From the NCBI RefSeq assembly GCF_004352825.1, contig NZ_SJRW01000001.1, positions 1,054,001 through 1,118,000 of the forward strand: DNA of 64,000 bases, written 5' to 3'. Positions 10,947-20,521 of this stretch are shown in pieces; position 1 is the stretch's first letter, and each line of letters begins with the position of its first letter. The notes beneath the pieces were generated by a model that searched no databases, had not been told where the DNA came from, and worked only from the letters and a program-made list of their open reading frames with translations. The translations under genes were made by a program, and so were the position numbers. This stretch comes from Luteimonas arsenica (GTDB taxonomy: Bacteria; Pseudomonadota; Gammaproteobacteria; Xanthomonadales; Xanthomonadaceae).

Positions 10947-12526
10947 GCACGGATCCCCGCGAGCGTTACCACGAGGCGATCGAGGCGCTCAACCGTGGCG
11001 ACTGGCGCACGGCACAGTCGCTGTCGATGGCGCTGCTGCGCGAGGTGCCGCCGCATGCTGGCGTGTGCTTCGTGGCCGGGGTCGCCGCCCGCGAGCTGCT
11101 GCAGATTCCGCTGGCGATCGAGCTGCTGGAGCAGGCCGTGCGGCTCAATCCCGCTCGTCCCGATTACTTCGCGCAGCTCGCGCGCGCGCTGGCACAGGCC
11201 AGCGAGCCTTCGCGCGCCTACCAGGCCGCCGAGCGCGGAGCGGCGCTGCCGGGCGCCGACGCCACCACGCTCGATGCGCTTGGCCTTGCCTATACCGCCA
11301 CCCACGCGTACGCGAAGGCCGCCACGATGTTCCGGCATGCCGCCGAGATGGCGCCGGACTCGGCGCGGTTCCAATACAACCATGCCACCGCGCTGATCCA
11401 TGCGGGCGATACCGAAGGTGCGGAACAGGCGCTCGACGCCTGCCTGCGCCTGGATCCCGGCTACTGGAAGGCCTATCTCTCCCGCGCCCAGCTGAGGCGC
11501 CATTCGCGCGGCGACAGCCACATCGACGAGTTGCGCCGCATCCGCGACGGCCTCGGCGACGATCCCATGGCGCTGCTGTGCATCGACCTGGCGCTCTCCA
11601 AGGAGCTTGAGGATTGCGGCGAGCACGAAGAAGCGCTGGATCGCCTGGTCGCGGGCAAGCGCGCCTGGCGCCGGCATTCGCCCGCCTACACCAGCGCCAC
11701 CGACGAAGCCCTGTTCGATGCGCTCGTGGAGGCCTGCCCCTCAAGTCCGCCCGAGGCCGGCTGTGACAGTCAGGACCCGATCTTCATCATCGGCCTGCCG
11801 CGCTCGGGGACCACCTTGGTGGAGCGTGTTGTCACAGGCCACTCGCATGTGCATGCGGCGGGCGAACTGCAGAACTTCAGCGTCGCGCTCAAGCGCGCCA
11901 GCGGGAGCATGACGCCGACGGTGCTGGACCTGGACGTGGTCGCGCGGACCCGTGCTGGCCTGGACTGGGGGGCGCTGGGCGAGGCCTACCTTGCCAGCAC
12001 GCGGCCGGGCACGGCGGTGAAGCCGCGATTCGTGGACAAGCTTCCGCACAACTTCCTCTACGCCGGCTACATCGCGGCGGCCCTGCCGAAGGCGAGCATC
12101 ATCTGCCTGCGCCGAAACCCCATGGACAGCGTGCTTGGCAACTTCCGTCAGCTGTTCGCGCTCGGGTCGCCGATGTACGAGTACTCGTTCGACCTTCTCG
12201 ATACCGCGCGTTACTACGTCCTGTTCGACCGGATGATGCGCAGCTGGCAGGAGCGCATGCCGGGACGGATCCTCGAGGTTTCGTACGAGGCGCTGGTCGA
12301 CGATTTCGAGACGGGTGCGCGTCGCGTGGTCGATTTCTGCGGCCTGCCCTGGGAAGACGCCTGCCTACGTTTCGAGGAGAACCCGACGCCGGTGGCCACG
12401 GCCAGCGCGGTCCAGGTGCGTGAGCCGGTGAACCGGCGTGCCATCGGGCGCTGGAAGCGCTATGAACGCCAGCTTCAGCCGGTGCGTGAGCTGCTGGAAG
12501 CCGCGGGGATCGACATCGCCGACTGA
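10943..12526 (+). CDS. Tetratricopeptide-repeat sulfotransferase
   Basis: The 527-aa product has a TPR-rich N-terminal half (about residues 1-240) and a sulfotransferase C-terminal half. The PAPS-binding loop is visible in [15 protein letters not shown] at about residue 278. The second phosphate-binding region is [15 protein letters not shown] and the end region is [12 protein letters not shown]. The family moves sulfate from PAPS to a hydroxyl of a carbohydrate, lipid or protein; the substrate cannot be read from sequence. The GTG start overlaps the gumN-like stop by 4 bp, giving tight coupling. The 3' end overlaps the convergent rsxB-like gene by 52 bp. Confidence 0.88.
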   Translation: MSTDPRERYHEAIEALNRGDWRTAQSLSMALLREVPPHAGVCFVAGVAARELLQIPLAIELLEQAVRLNPARPDYFAQLARALAQASEPSRAYQAAERGAALPGADATTLDALGLAYTATHAYAKAATMFRHAAEMAPDSARFQYNHATALIHAGDTEGAEQALDACLRLDPGYWKAYLSRAQLRRHSRGDSHIDELRRIRDGLGDDPMALLCIDLALSKELEDCGEHEEALDRLVAGKRAWRRHSPAYTSATDEALFDALVEACPSSPPEAGCDSQDPIFIIGLPRSGTTLVERVVTGHSHVHAAGELQNFSVALKRASGSMTPTVLDLDVVARTRAGLDWGALGEAYLASTRPGTAVKPRFVDKLPHNFLYAGYIAAALPKASIICLRRNPMDSVLGNFRQLFALGSPMYEYSFDLLDTARYYVLFDRMMRSWQERMPGRILEVSYEALVDDFETGARRVVDFCGLPWEDACLRFEENPTPVATASAVQVREPVNRRAIGRWKRYERQLQPVRELLEAAGIDIAD

Positions 12527-12945
12527 GGCGGCGGGACCATCGCGATGCAGTCCACCGGGCAGACCGGCACGCATAGCCTGCAGCCGGTGCAAAGCGGTTC
12601 CAGGACCACGTGCATGCGCTTGCTGCCGCCAACGATCGCGTCGACCGGGCAGGCCTGGATGCACTTCGTGCAGCCGATGCAATCGGCCTCGATGACCAGT
12701 GCGACCTCGGGCGGGCGATGCTCGCCGAGGTCGCGGTCGTAGGGCAGGGGCGGCACGCCCAGCAGCTTTGCCAGCGCCCGGGCCCCGGCGTCGCCGCCGG
12801 GCGGACAGCGATCGACGGCGGCATCGCCGGCCGCCATGGCTTCGGCATAGGGACGGCAGCCGGCGTAGCCGCACTGGCCGCACTGGGTCTGGGGAAGCAG
12901 GCGGTCGAGGCGCTCGACCAGGGCCTCGGAGGCGCGTGCGCCCAT
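12475..12945 (-). CDS. rsxB: RsxB/RnfB-like ferredoxin, without membrane anchor
   Basis: The 156-aa product starts with an Fe-S domain ([17 protein letters not shown], with a further cysteine in DRCPPGG) and continues with two 4Fe-4S ferredoxin motifs: [16 protein letters not shown] and [16 protein letters not shown]. This is the RnfB/RsxB cofactor layout. The N-terminal membrane helix of true RnfB is absent and no other rnf/rsx gene is nearby, so it probably works as a soluble electron carrier. It lies 7 bp downstream of metG on the same strand and is probably cotranscribed with it. Its 3' end overlaps the sulfotransferase gene by 52 bp. Confidence 0.88.
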   Translation of the reverse strand: MGARASEALVERLDRLLPQTQCGQCGYAGCRPYAEAMAAGDAAVDRCPPGGDAGARALAKLLGVPPLPYDRDLGEHRPPEVALVIEADCIGCTKCIQACPVDAIVGGSKRMHVVLEPLCTGCRLCVPVCPVDCIAMVPPPQSAMSIPAASSSSRTG

Positions 12946-12952
12946 GGCGGGC

Positions 12953-15055
12953 TCAGCGCACCGGCATACCGGGCTCGGCGGCAGCGTCCGCGCCCAGCAG
13001 CGCCAGTGCGCCGCCGTCGAAGCCGGCCGACAGGATCATGCCCTCGCTCAGGCCGAAGCGCATCTTGCGCGGCGCGAGGTTGGCGATGAACACCACGCTG
13101 CGGCCGACCAGGGCGGCGGGATCGCCGTAGCTGGCGCGGATGCCGGAGAAGATCTGGCGCCTGCCAAGGTCGCCGGCGTCGAGTTCGAAGCGCAGCAGCT
13201 TGTCGGAGCCCTCCACGGATTCGCAGGCGAGCACCTTGCCGATGCGCAGGTCGAGCTTCGCGAAGTCGTCGATACCGATGGTGGCCGGCGCGGCATCGGG
13301 CGCGGCCTGCGCCTCGGCGGCCGCGGCGGCCTTCGCCGTGGAGGCGGCAGCCTTCGCATTCGCGCCTGCCGCGGCCTTGCCCGTGGTGGTGGCGTCGGAG
13401 GGCTTGAGGTCTTCCTTGCTGGCTTCGGTCATGGCGGCGATCTGCTTCGGGTCGATGCGGGTGAACAGCGGCTGGTAGGCCTGGATGCGGTGGCCGGTGA
13501 GGGGCGCGTCGAGGTCTTCCCAGCGCGCCAGCGGCGCATCGAGGAAGCCGGCGACCTGCGCGGCCATTGCCGGCAGCACCGGCTGCAGCGCCCCGGCGAG
13601 CACGCGGAACAGGTTCAGCCCCTGGCTGCACACCGCCTGCAGTTCCGCGTCGGCACCGTCCTGCTTCGCGATAACCCAGGGCTTGCGCTCGTCGATGTAG
13701 CGGTTGGCCTCGTCGGCCAGGGCCATCACTTGGCGCAGCACGCTGGCGGGCTCGTTGCACTCGTAGGCCTCGCGCACCGGCGCCAGCGCGGTGACGAAGC
13801 GCGCGTACATCGCAGGCTCCGGCAGCGCGTCGGCGAGCATGCCGTCGAAGCGCTTGCCGATGAAGCCGGCGCAGCGGCTGGCGAGGTTGACGAACTTGCC
13901 GACGATGTCCGAGTTCACGCGGGCCACGAAGTCGGCGAGGTTGAGGTCGATGTCGTCGACGCCACCGGCGGACTTGGCCGCGAAGTAGTAGCGCAGCGCC
14001 TCGGCCGGCAGCCCGGCATCGAGGTACGTCCGCGCCATCACGAAGGTGCCGCGCGACTTCGACATCTTGGCGCCGTCCACGGTCAGGTAGCCGTTGACGT
14101 GCAGGCGCGTGGGTGCGCGCAGGCCGGCGCCGTGCAGCACCGCCGGCCAGAACAGGCCGTGGAAGTTGATGATGTCCTTGCCGAGGAAGTGGTGCATCTC
14201 GGCCTGGCTGCCGGCGGCGGTGAAGGCGTCGAAGTCGATGCCTTCGCGTTCGCACAGTGCCTGGAAGCTGGCCAGGTAGCCGATTGGCGCGTCGATCCAG
14301 ACGTAGAGATACTTGCCCGGATGGCCGGGGATCTCGAAGCCGAAATAGGGCGCGTCGCGCGAGATGTCCCAGGCGCGCAGGCCGCCTTCGCCGTCGACCC
14401 ACTCCAGCAGCTTGGCCTTGACCCCCGGTACGGCGACGTCGCCGGCCAGCCAGTCGCGCAGGAAGGCCTCGAAGTGGCCGAGTTCGAAGAAGAAGTGCTC
14501 GCTCTCGCGCAGTTCGGGCGTGGCGCCGCTGACCACGGAGCGGGGTTCGATCAGCTCCGTGGGCGAATAGGTGGCACCGCAGTGCTCGCAGTTGTCGCCG
14601 TACTGGTCGGCGGTGCCGCAGCGCGGGCAGCTGCCCTTGACGTAGCGGTCGGGCAGGAACATGCCCTTGACCGGGTCGTAGAGCTGGGCGACCGAGCGCC
14701 GGGTGACGTGGCCGGCCGCATCCAGGCGCTGGTAGATCGCTTCGGTGATCGCGCGGTTGCGGTCGGAGTTGGTGGAGTCGTAGTTGTCGAAGGCGACGCC
14801 GAAGTCGGCGAAGTCGCGCTCGTGCCCGGCCTGGATGCCGGCGACGAAGGCCTCTGGCGTGGTCCCGGCCTTCTCGGCTGCGAGCATGATCGGCGTGCCG
14901 TGGGTGTCGTCGGCGCAGACGTAGTGCACGGTGCCGCCGGCCATCCGCCGCGCGCGCACCCAGACGTCGGCCTGCACGTAGCCGACCAGGTGGCCGATGT
15001 GCAGGGGACCGTTGGCGTAGGGCAGGGCGTTGGTGACAAGCGCGGGGCGAGGCAT
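12953..15055 (-). CDS. metG: Methionine--tRNA ligase
   Basis: This class I synthetase charges tRNA-Met. The 700-aa product has [15 protein letters not shown] (HIGH motif) near residue 20, a zinc knuckle with four cysteines (CPRCG and CEHCG) near residues 145-160, and the KMSKS loop near 335. A lysine/alanine-rich linker at about 555-590 leads to a C-terminal EMAP-type tRNA-binding domain ([26 protein letters not shown]) used for dimerisation. The ATG at 15055 gives the usual N-terminus. A GATAAT -10 box lies 26 bp upstream. No T-box or other leader structure is evident. Confidence 0.97.
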   Translation of the reverse strand: MPRPALVTNALPYANGPLHIGHLVGYVQADVWVRARRMAGGTVHYVCADDTHGTPIMLAAEKAGTTPEAFVAGIQAGHERDFADFGVAFDNYDSTNSDRNRAITEAIYQRLDAAGHVTRRSVAQLYDPVKGMFLPDRYVKGSCPRCGTADQYGDNCEHCGATYSPTELIEPRSVVSGATPELRESEHFFFELGHFEAFLRDWLAGDVAVPGVKAKLLEWVDGEGGLRAWDISRDAPYFGFEIPGHPGKYLYVWIDAPIGYLASFQALCEREGIDFDAFTAAGSQAEMHHFLGKDIINFHGLFWPAVLHGAGLRAPTRLHVNGYLTVDGAKMSKSRGTFVMARTYLDAGLPAEALRYYFAAKSAGGVDDIDLNLADFVARVNSDIVGKFVNLASRCAGFIGKRFDGMLADALPEPAMYARFVTALAPVREAYECNEPASVLRQVMALADEANRYIDERKPWVIAKQDGADAELQAVCSQGLNLFRVLAGALQPVLPAMAAQVAGFLDAPLARWEDLDAPLTGHRIQAYQPLFTRIDPKQIAAMTEASKEDLKPSDATTTGKAAAGANAKAAASTAKAAAAAEAQAAPDAAPATIGIDDFAKLDLRIGKVLACESVEGSDKLLRFELDAGDLGRRQIFSGIRASYGDPAALVGRSVVFIANLAPRKMRFGLSEGMILSAGFDGGALALLGADAAAEPGMPVR

Positions 15056-15082
15056 GGCGTGCTGGGGTGCGGAGGGAGGCGG

Positions 15083-15088
15083 ATTATC
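15083..15088 (-). promoter_or_regulatory. Candidate -10 box (GATAAT) for metG
   Basis: On the minus strand GATAAT lies 27 bp before the metG ATG. Spacing fits a short 5' leader of about 20 nt. No clear -35 box is visible. Confidence 0.4.
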
Positions 15089-15157
15089 GCACGGCGGTCA
15101 TCGCATGCCGGGCTGGCGCCCCCGGACCCGGTGAGGGAGTGGGGCCCCTGAACGACA

Positions 15158-15181
15158 AGGGCCCGGCGGTGGCCGGGCCCT
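15158..15181 (-). terminator. Hairpin terminator after the DUF2147 gene
   Basis: A perfect 10-bp stem (AGGGCCCGGC and its complement) with a 4-base loop GGTG lies 27 bp beyond the DUF2147 stop, between it and the metG promoter. There is only a weak T-rich stretch after it on the minus strand, so intrinsic termination is likely but not certain. Confidence 0.6.
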
Positions 15182-15208
15182 GCATGGATCGGTGTCGCGC
15201 TTAGGAGG

Positions 15209-15637
15209 TCAGATCCGCTCCCAGACCTGCGACTTGCAGATGAAGGCCACGCAGCCGGAGACCTTCAGTTTCGCGCCGCCTTCGACCAGCTCCATCTTCG
15301 ACTTGTAGACCTTGCCCTCGTCGGGTTTGAGGATGGTGCCGCCCGAGAAGCCGGAACGGTCGGCCTTCATGCCGCGGATGATCTCCATGCCGGTGATCGG
15401 CTTGCCCTTGCGGTCGTCCTTGCACTTGTCGCAGACGGGGTTGGGCTGGCTGGGATCGATCAGCTCGACGATGCGGCCGCTGTAGCTGCCATTGGCTGCC
15501 TGGGTGATCTCGACGATCGACTTCGCCTTGTTGGTCTCGTCGTCGATGGTTTTCCAGCGGCCGACGGGCGAGGCCTGGGCGAAGGCGACGGCGGGGAGGG
15601 CGAGGAGCAGGGGCAGGACAAGCTGGATCGGACGCAT
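15209..15637 (-). CDS. DUF2147 secreted protein
   Basis: The 142-aa product has a clear signal peptide ending in AVAFA-QA near residue 20, then a compact DUF2147 domain: VGRWKTIDDETNKAKSIVEI at the start and KGKPITGMEIIRGM in the middle. Cysteine pairs (CDKCKDD and SGCVAFICKS) could form disulfides in the periplasm. The family is lipocalin-like in shape and its function is unknown. The ATG at 15637 follows a Shine-Dalgarno-like CGGAG. A TATAAC -10 candidate and a GC-rich hairpin lie in the leader upstream. It stands alone between two hairpin terminators. Confidence 0.87.
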   Translation of the reverse strand: MRPIQLVLPLLLALPAVAFAQASPVGRWKTIDDETNKAKSIVEITQAANGSYSGRIVELIDPSQPNPVCDKCKDDRKGKPITGMEIIRGMKADRSGFSGGTILKPDEGKVYKSKMELVEGGAKLKVSGCVAFICKSQVWERI

Positions 15638-15737
15638 TCGAGACTCCGTGGGGTGCGGCCCCCGGGGCCGCGATGGGCAAGTTATACCGCAATGGTGGCC
15701 GATGCGGCGTCCACGGCGCTGCGCGCCGGAAAGCAGA

Positions 15738-15759
15738 GGGCCCCGCTTGCGCGGGGCCC
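15738..15759 (-). terminator. Hairpin terminator after the TonB receptor gene
   Basis: A 9-bp GC stem (GGGCCCCGC and complement) with loop TTGC lies 31 bp beyond the receptor stop on the minus strand. A CTGCTTTCC stretch follows; the U-tract is poor. Confidence 0.55.
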
Positions 15760-15789
15760 CCTGGTGCTGCAGGAAACCGCTTGGCCCGA

Positions 15790-18699
15790 TCAGCGGCCGA
15801 AGTGGTAACGGGCCTCCAGGTAGAACGCACGGCCGTACACGTTCCAGACTGAGCTGTTGTACGGAGCGCCGCTCGTATTCGGGTACGAGTCGTCGATCGG
15901 CGGCATCTTGTTGAAGACGTTGTTGACCAGCACCGAGAAGCTGAGCTTCTCGATCGGTGCCCAGGTGACCGTCGCGTTGTAGGTCGTGAACGAGCCGATC
16001 TTGTGGGACAGGGCCTCGCCGTAGCCATCGATGACGCGGGCGCGATAGTTCGGCGTCGCGCCGGTCCAGTTGGCGTACAGCGTGGACGACCAGTTGTTCT
16101 TCATCCACGTCAACGACGCGTCAGCCTTGCGCTGCGGATCCGAAGTCCACCACGGGCTGCGCAGCATGTCGACCATCGGGTCTTCCGCATACTGCTGGTA
16201 CTCGTGGTTCAGCTTCTGCGTGTAGTTGGCGCGGACGTTGAACTCGCCCACCACGCCTGCGTCGAAGGCATAGTTGACGCCGGCGGTGAGCGCCTCGAGC
16301 GTCTGGCGCGAGACATTGACCTTCGGCGTGTAGATCTCGTTCACGTTGCCGGTGGCCCCGCGGGTGATCTGCGACAGGGTCATCTGGCAGAGCATCGAGT
16401 TGATGTCCTCCAGGCCGGTGCGGCAGCGGTATTCCTGCAGCAACAGGCTGTCGGGGCTCTGCTGGGTGACTTCGTCCTCGATGTCCCAGCTGTGGTAGTC
16501 GAGGCTGAACGACATGCGGTCGATCGGCGCCCAGACCACGCCCGCGCTCCAGACGTCGGCATTGATCGGATCGAGCTCGGTGCTGCCTTCCTGGATGCCG
16601 AACACCTGGCGGTTGGAGAAGGCCGCGGGGCAGCGCGTGGTGTCGCCCGGCTCGAAGCCCAGCTGCGCGCAGTTGTAGTAGTCGGTGACGAAGGTGTAGT
16701 AGCCGCTCTCGCCCTGGTAGAGGTCGGACAGGGTCGGCGAGCGGAACGCCGTGCCGTACTTGCCGCGGAGCAGCAGGGTGTCGCTCGGGCGCCACTCGAG
16801 GCCGAGGCTGTAGGTCGGCTTGTCGATCGTGCGGCCGGAGGCCTTGAACGAGTCGTAGCGGCCGGCCAGGGTCACGGTCAGCGGGTCGAGCACCGGCATG
16901 CGCAGCTCGGTCACGACGGCATAACGGTCGCGATCGCCACCACCGGCGACTGCGGTGGTGCCCCAGATGTCACCGTTGAGGTAGCCCGGATGCGGCGTGT
17001 AGTCCCAGGACTGCTGACCGTACTCCAGTGCCACGGCGATGCCGGCGTCGCCGCCGGGCAGGCCGAACAGGCTGGCATTGGTGACCTGTGCGCGGACCAT
17101 CTCGTCCACGGTCTTGCTGCGCGACACGGCATAGCCGGTCATCGCGGCGAAGTCCTCGGGCGAGATCGGCTGGTAGAACGCCGCATAGTCGGGTTCGAAG
17201 ATCGGGTAGGCGCCGAACAGCGGATCAACGCCCAGCTGCGGGCCGAGGACGCGATCCTGGAAGTAGTTGTTCATGGCCTCGGCCCAGCGGACCCAGCCGT
17301 GCTCGTTGAGCTTGTAGTCGGTGCGGGTGTAGCCGATGTCGTAGTCCCAGGCCGATTCGCCGAAGGTGCCGTTGATGCCGAGGGTGACGCGGGTCGATTC
17401 GCTCTTGTCCTGCTGCATCGAGTTGTTGAAGCCGCCCGGCCCCATGTCTTCCGGGGCGAACGCGCGCTGCAGGCCCAGGTAGGAACCGGACGGAAGCGTC
17501 GCAAGGCACGCCGGATCCGGATCCTCGCCGCAGAAGTACTCGCCGTACACCGTCGCGATATCGTTGCCCACACGCGGATCGAAGTAGTAGCCCCATCCGG
17601 GGCCGGTGCCCCACCAGGTGTAGTTCGAGCCGACGTGGTACTTGACGGTCTCGCGGCTGTACAGCGCGCTGGCGTACAGCTGGGTGGAGTCGTTGATGTC
17701 GAAGGTCAGGTTGCCGTAGGCCTGGGTGGCTTCCTTGGCGTTGAGCAGGGTGCGGTAGCCGGGGCTGTTGTACGAGCCGCAGTAGTAGCCGTCACCGAAG
17801 CCCGGACGCTCGACCATGCCTTCGCCGCCGTCGAACAGGTGCTCGACGTTCGAGCAGTTGTTCGGGTCCAGCCACTTGTAGCTGGTGAACGGGCTGTGGA
17901 CCAGGAAGTCACGGCTGGCGGGACGCGCGCCCTGGCCGCCATCGAAGTAGGTGCTGGTCATGTCGCGCTGGTAGCCCCAGATCGCGCTGCGATCCTCGTA
18001 CTGGCCACCAAGCAGGATGTTCAGGCGGTCGTCGGCTGCTGAGAAGCCGGTGGCGACGCTGGCGCGGAAGCTGTTGCCGCCGCCCTCGCTGTAGCCGCCG
18101 CCGCGGATGTTCAGCGCGACGCCATCCATGCGCTTCTTCAGGATGATGTTGATCACGCCCGCGATCGCGTCGGAGCCATACAGCGAGGACTGGCCGCCGG
18201 GCAGGATCTCGATGCGCTCGATCAGATCGATCGGAATACCGCTGATGTTGTTGAAGGTGTCGGAGCCGTTGTACAGCGCCGGGTAGTTCGCCATCGGGCG
18301 ACCGTCGATCAGATACTTGACGTAGCCGGGCGGCAGGCCGAACAGGCTGACGGTCTCGGCGCCCTGGGTGAACGAGGCGGACGACTGCGCGCCCTGCACG
18401 CCACCGGTGGCGAACGAACTCTTCTGCAGCACGTCGGAGACGCTGGTGAAGCCGCGAGCCTGGATATCCTCGGCCGTGATCACGGTGACCGGGGTGAAGG
18501 TCTCGATCTCCGTCTGCGGAATCAGCGAGCCGGTCACGGTGACGCGGTCGAGTGTCGTGGCGCTGCTGGAAGTGGTGGTGCTCTCGTCCTCGGTGGCCTC
18601 CTGGGCCATCGCGAGGCCCGAGACGGACATCGTCAGTGCGGCGACGAGCGCCACGCTGAGCGAATTGGGCTTGAGGCCGTTACGGCTCTGTTCAGTCAT
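15790..18699 (-). CDS. TonB-dependent outer-membrane receptor
   Basis: This 969-aa protein imports a ligand across the outer membrane using TonB energy. The signal peptide ends near SGLAMA-QE (residue 33). The plug domain follows: LDRVTVTGSLIPQTEIE, TVITAEDIQARGFTSVSDVLQ, the region LFGLPPGYVKYLIDGRPM, and IERIEILPGGQSSLYGSDAIAGVINIILKK. The rest is a large beta-barrel ending in aromatic residue pattern FYLEARYHFGR, although the last residue is Arg, not the usual Phe. Paired cysteines in the barrel loops (for example CSNVEHL and YYCGSYN) suggest disulfide-held loops. Substrate is not readable; no transport or siderophore genes adjoin it. It is transcribed away from apbC. Confidence 0.92.
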   Translation of the reverse strand: MTEQSRNGLKPNSLSVALVAALTMSVSGLAMAQEATEDESTTTSSSATTLDRVTVTGSLIPQTEIETFTPVTVITAEDIQARGFTSVSDVLQKSSFATGGVQGAQSSASFTQGAETVSLFGLPPGYVKYLIDGRPMANYPALYNGSDTFNNISGIPIDLIERIEILPGGQSSLYGSDAIAGVINIILKKRMDGVALNIRGGGYSEGGGNSFRASVATGFSAADDRLNILLGGQYEDRSAIWGYQRDMTSTYFDGGQGARPASRDFLVHSPFTSYKWLDPNNCSNVEHLFDGGEGMVERPGFGDGYYCGSYNSPGYRTLLNAKEATQAYGNLTFDINDSTQLYASALYSRETVKYHVGSNYTWWGTGPGWGYYFDPRVGNDIATVYGEYFCGEDPDPACLATLPSGSYLGLQRAFAPEDMGPGGFNNSMQQDKSESTRVTLGINGTFGESAWDYDIGYTRTDYKLNEHGWVRWAEAMNNYFQDRVLGPQLGVDPLFGAYPIFEPDYAAFYQPISPEDFAAMTGYAVSRSKTVDEMVRAQVTNASLFGLPGGDAGIAVALEYGQQSWDYTPHPGYLNGDIWGTTAVAGGGDRDRYAVVTELRMPVLDPLTVTLAGRYDSFKASGRTIDKPTYSLGLEWRPSDTLLLRGKYGTAFRSPTLSDLYQGESGYYTFVTDYYNCAQLGFEPGDTTRCPAAFSNRQVFGIQEGSTELDPINADVWSAGVVWAPIDRMSFSLDYHSWDIEDEVTQQSPDSLLLQEYRCRTGLEDINSMLCQMTLSQITRGATGNVNEIYTPKVNVSRQTLEALTAGVNYAFDAGVVGEFNVRANYTQKLNHEYQQYAEDPMVDMLRSPWWTSDPQRKADASLTWMKNNWSSTLYANWTGATPNYRARVIDGYGEALSHKIGSFTTYNATVTWAPIEKLSFSVLVNNVFNKMPPIDDSYPNTSGAPYNSSVWNVYGRAFYLEARYHFGR

Positions 18700-18897
18700 T
18701 GCTGATCCCCTGCGCTTTAATAAATATCTGTTTTTATTGGGTTTTTATCCCGATTGAATGCCGTTGCCCCCCTCCCTGGGCGCCGCGGTCAATCGGAACT
18801 TAACACGCACTTAACCGTATTGCCATAGTGCTGTGGTCCGTATAAAAGCCGCCGGCTTTTGCCTGAATTCGCGATGGGAGGGACATTGGAGCAAGCT
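18700..18897. promoter_or_regulatory. AT-rich divergent regulatory region, TonB receptor / apbC
   Basis: These 198 bp are the largest receptor-side gap and are markedly AT-rich next to the receptor start (18712-18755), unlike the rest of the window. For apbC a possible promoter is TTGCCA (18820-18825) with TATAAA (18841-18846), spacer 15. For the receptor, several A/T runs (AATAAAAACAGATATTTATT) lie within 50 bp of its ATG and include possible -10 boxes and a weak inverted repeat. No operator of a known regulator (for example a Fur box) is recognised. Confidence 0.4.
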
Positions 18898-19818
18898 ATG
18901 CGCCCCAGTACCGATGCCGAGACCGCAGGAGAAGAAGTGCAGACCTCAAGCAAGCAGGCCCAAGCCGGCGCGCGGGTACCCGCCCACGCAGTCCAGGGGG
19001 CCCTCAGGCCGCTGCCGCGGGTCCGCAACATCCTTGCCATCGGCTCCGGCAAGGGCGGGGTCGGGAAGTCCACCACCGCGGTCAATCTGGCGCTGGCACT
19101 GGCTGCCGATGGCGCGCGGGTCGGCATCCTCGACGCCGATGTCTACGGCCCCAGCATCCCGACGATGCTGGGCCTGTCGGGTCGGCCGGAGAGCCCCGAC
19201 AACAAGTCGATCCTGCCCATGCGCGCCCACGGCATCGAGGCCATGTCGATCGGACTGCTGGTCGAGCAGGACACGCCGATGATCTGGCGCGGTCCCATGG
19301 CCACCTCGGCGCTGACCCAACTGCTCAACGACACCCTCTGGGGCGGCGACGAGGGCCTGGACTACCTCATCGTGGACCTGCCGCCGGGCACCGGCGACAT
19401 CCAGCTGACCCTGGCACAGAAGATCCCGGTGGCCGGCGCGGTGATCGTGACCACGCCGCAGGACGTGGCCACCCTGGACGCGCGCAAGGGCCTGAAGATG
19501 TTCGAGAAGGTCGAGGTCGCGGTGCTGGGCCTGGTCGAGAACATGGCCGTGCACGTCTGTTCGAACTGCGGCCACGCCGAACACATCTTCGGCGAGGGCG
19601 GGGGCGCGCGCATGGCGGAGCAGTATGGCGTGCCGCTGCTGGGTTCGCTGCCGCTGGAGCGGGCGATCCGCGAGCACGGCGACGCCGGTACCCCGGTGGT
19701 GCTGGCGGCGCCGGATTCGCCGGCGGCCGCGGGCTACCGGGCACTGGCCGTCAGGCTGGCCGAAGAGCTGGCGAAGCGCCCGCGCGCGCCGGCGACGATT
19801 TCCGCGTCCCTGCTTTGA
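18898..19818 (+). CDS. apbC: Iron-sulfur cluster carrier ATPase ApbC/Mrp
   Basis: ApbC/Mrp binds and hands over 4Fe-4S clusters. The 306-aa product has the deviant Walker A GSGKGGVGKSTTAVNLA near residue 40, DADVYGPSIP, the switch region VDLPPGTGD and the CxxC cluster site in VCSNCGH. The N-terminal DUF59 domain of many Mrp proteins is missing, as in other xanthomonads. I chose ATG 18898 because GGAG lies 7 bp before it; TTG 18859 and ATG 18874 are in frame but lack ribosome sites. dcd follows on the same strand. Confidence 0.92.
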   Translation: MRPSTDAETAGEEVQTSSKQAQAGARVPAHAVQGALRPLPRVRNILAIGSGKGGVGKSTTAVNLALALAADGARVGILDADVYGPSIPTMLGLSGRPESPDNKSILPMRAHGIEAMSIGLLVEQDTPMIWRGPMATSALTQLLNDTLWGGDEGLDYLIVDLPPGTGDIQLTLAQKIPVAGAVIVTTPQDVATLDARKGLKMFEKVEVAVLGLVENMAVHVCSNCGHAEHIFGEGGGARMAEQYGVPLLGSLPLERAIREHGDAGTPVVLAAPDSPAAAGYRALAVRLAEELAKRPRAPATISASLL

Positions 19819-19871
19819 GGGCGCGGTGCCGGGCGGTCCGTGCGACGGATGCCGTCCCGGTCGCCTTTCCC

Positions 19872-19877
19872 TACAAT
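19872..19877 (+). promoter_or_regulatory. Candidate -10 box (TACAAT) for dcd
   Basis: TACAAT lies 52 bp before the dcd ATG in the 111-bp gap after apbC. It belongs to the recurring TANAAT series. A -35 is not evident. Confidence 0.4.
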
Positions 19878-19929
19878 CGCGGATCTGCCCCGGCCGCTCC
19901 AGTCGCCGGGTCTCACACCCGGGAGCCGC

Positions 19930-20517
19930 ATGAGCATCAAGTCCGACCGCTGGATCCGTCGCATGGCCGCCGAACAGGGCATGATCGAGCCCTTCGAGCC
20001 CGGCCAGGTCAAGTTCGCCTCCAAGGGCGGCGCCGGCGACGAACGCATCGTCAGCTACGGCACCTCGAGCTACGGCTACGACGTGCGCTGCTCGCGCGAG
20101 TTCAAGGTGTTCACCAACATCAATTCGACCATCGTCGACCCGAAGCACTTCGACCCGGGCAGCTTCGTCGACATCGAGGCCGACGAGTGCATCATCCCGC
20201 CGAACTCGTTCGCGCTGGCGCGCACCGTCGAGTACTTCCGCATCCCGCGCGACACCCTGGTGGTGTGCCTGGGCAAGAGCACCTACGCGCGCTGCGGGAT
20301 CATCGTCAACGTCACCCCGCTCGAACCCGAGTGGGAGGGGCACGTGACGCTGGAGTTCAGCAACACCACGCCGCTGCCGGCGCGCATCTACGCCAACGAG
20401 GGCGTGGCGCAGATGCTGTTCTTCCAGTCCGACGCCGACGACGTCTGCGAGACCTCGTACAAGGACCGCGGCGGCAAGTACCAGGGCCAGACCGGGGTCA
20501 CCCTGCCGCGCACCTGA
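19930..20517 (+). CDS. dcd: dCTP deaminase
   Basis: This homotrimeric enzyme deaminates dCTP to dUTP, feeding dTMP synthesis. The 195-aa product has the characteristic sequence: [13 protein letters not shown], the active-site stretch [10 protein letters not shown] with its Ser and Arg, and [13 protein letters not shown] with the catalytic Glu. The C-terminal [13 protein letters not shown] closes over the nucleotide. The ATG at 19930 gives [13 protein letters not shown], the standard N-terminus. It lies 111 bp after apbC, with its own -10 candidate, and converges on the HIT gene with only 4 bp between stops. Confidence 0.96.
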   Translation: MSIKSDRWIRRMAAEQGMIEPFEPGQVKFASKGGAGDERIVSYGTSSYGYDVRCSREFKVFTNINSTIVDPKHFDPGSFVDIEADECIIPPNSFALARTVEYFRIPRDTLVVCLGKSTYARCGIIVNVTPLEPEWEGHVTLEFSNTTPLPARIYANEGVAQMLFFQSDADDVCETSYKDRGGKYQGQTGVTLPRT

Positions 20518-20521
20518 GCCT

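Noticed and set aside
12653..12702. Two CxxCxxCxxxCP motifs as a stand-alone 2[4Fe-4S] ferredoxin
   Set aside because: They are the C-terminal half of the RsxB-like gene on the minus strand.
18841..18850. TATAAAAG as an unusual TATA-like element
   Set aside because: It fits an ordinary bacterial -10 candidate in an AT-rich gap.
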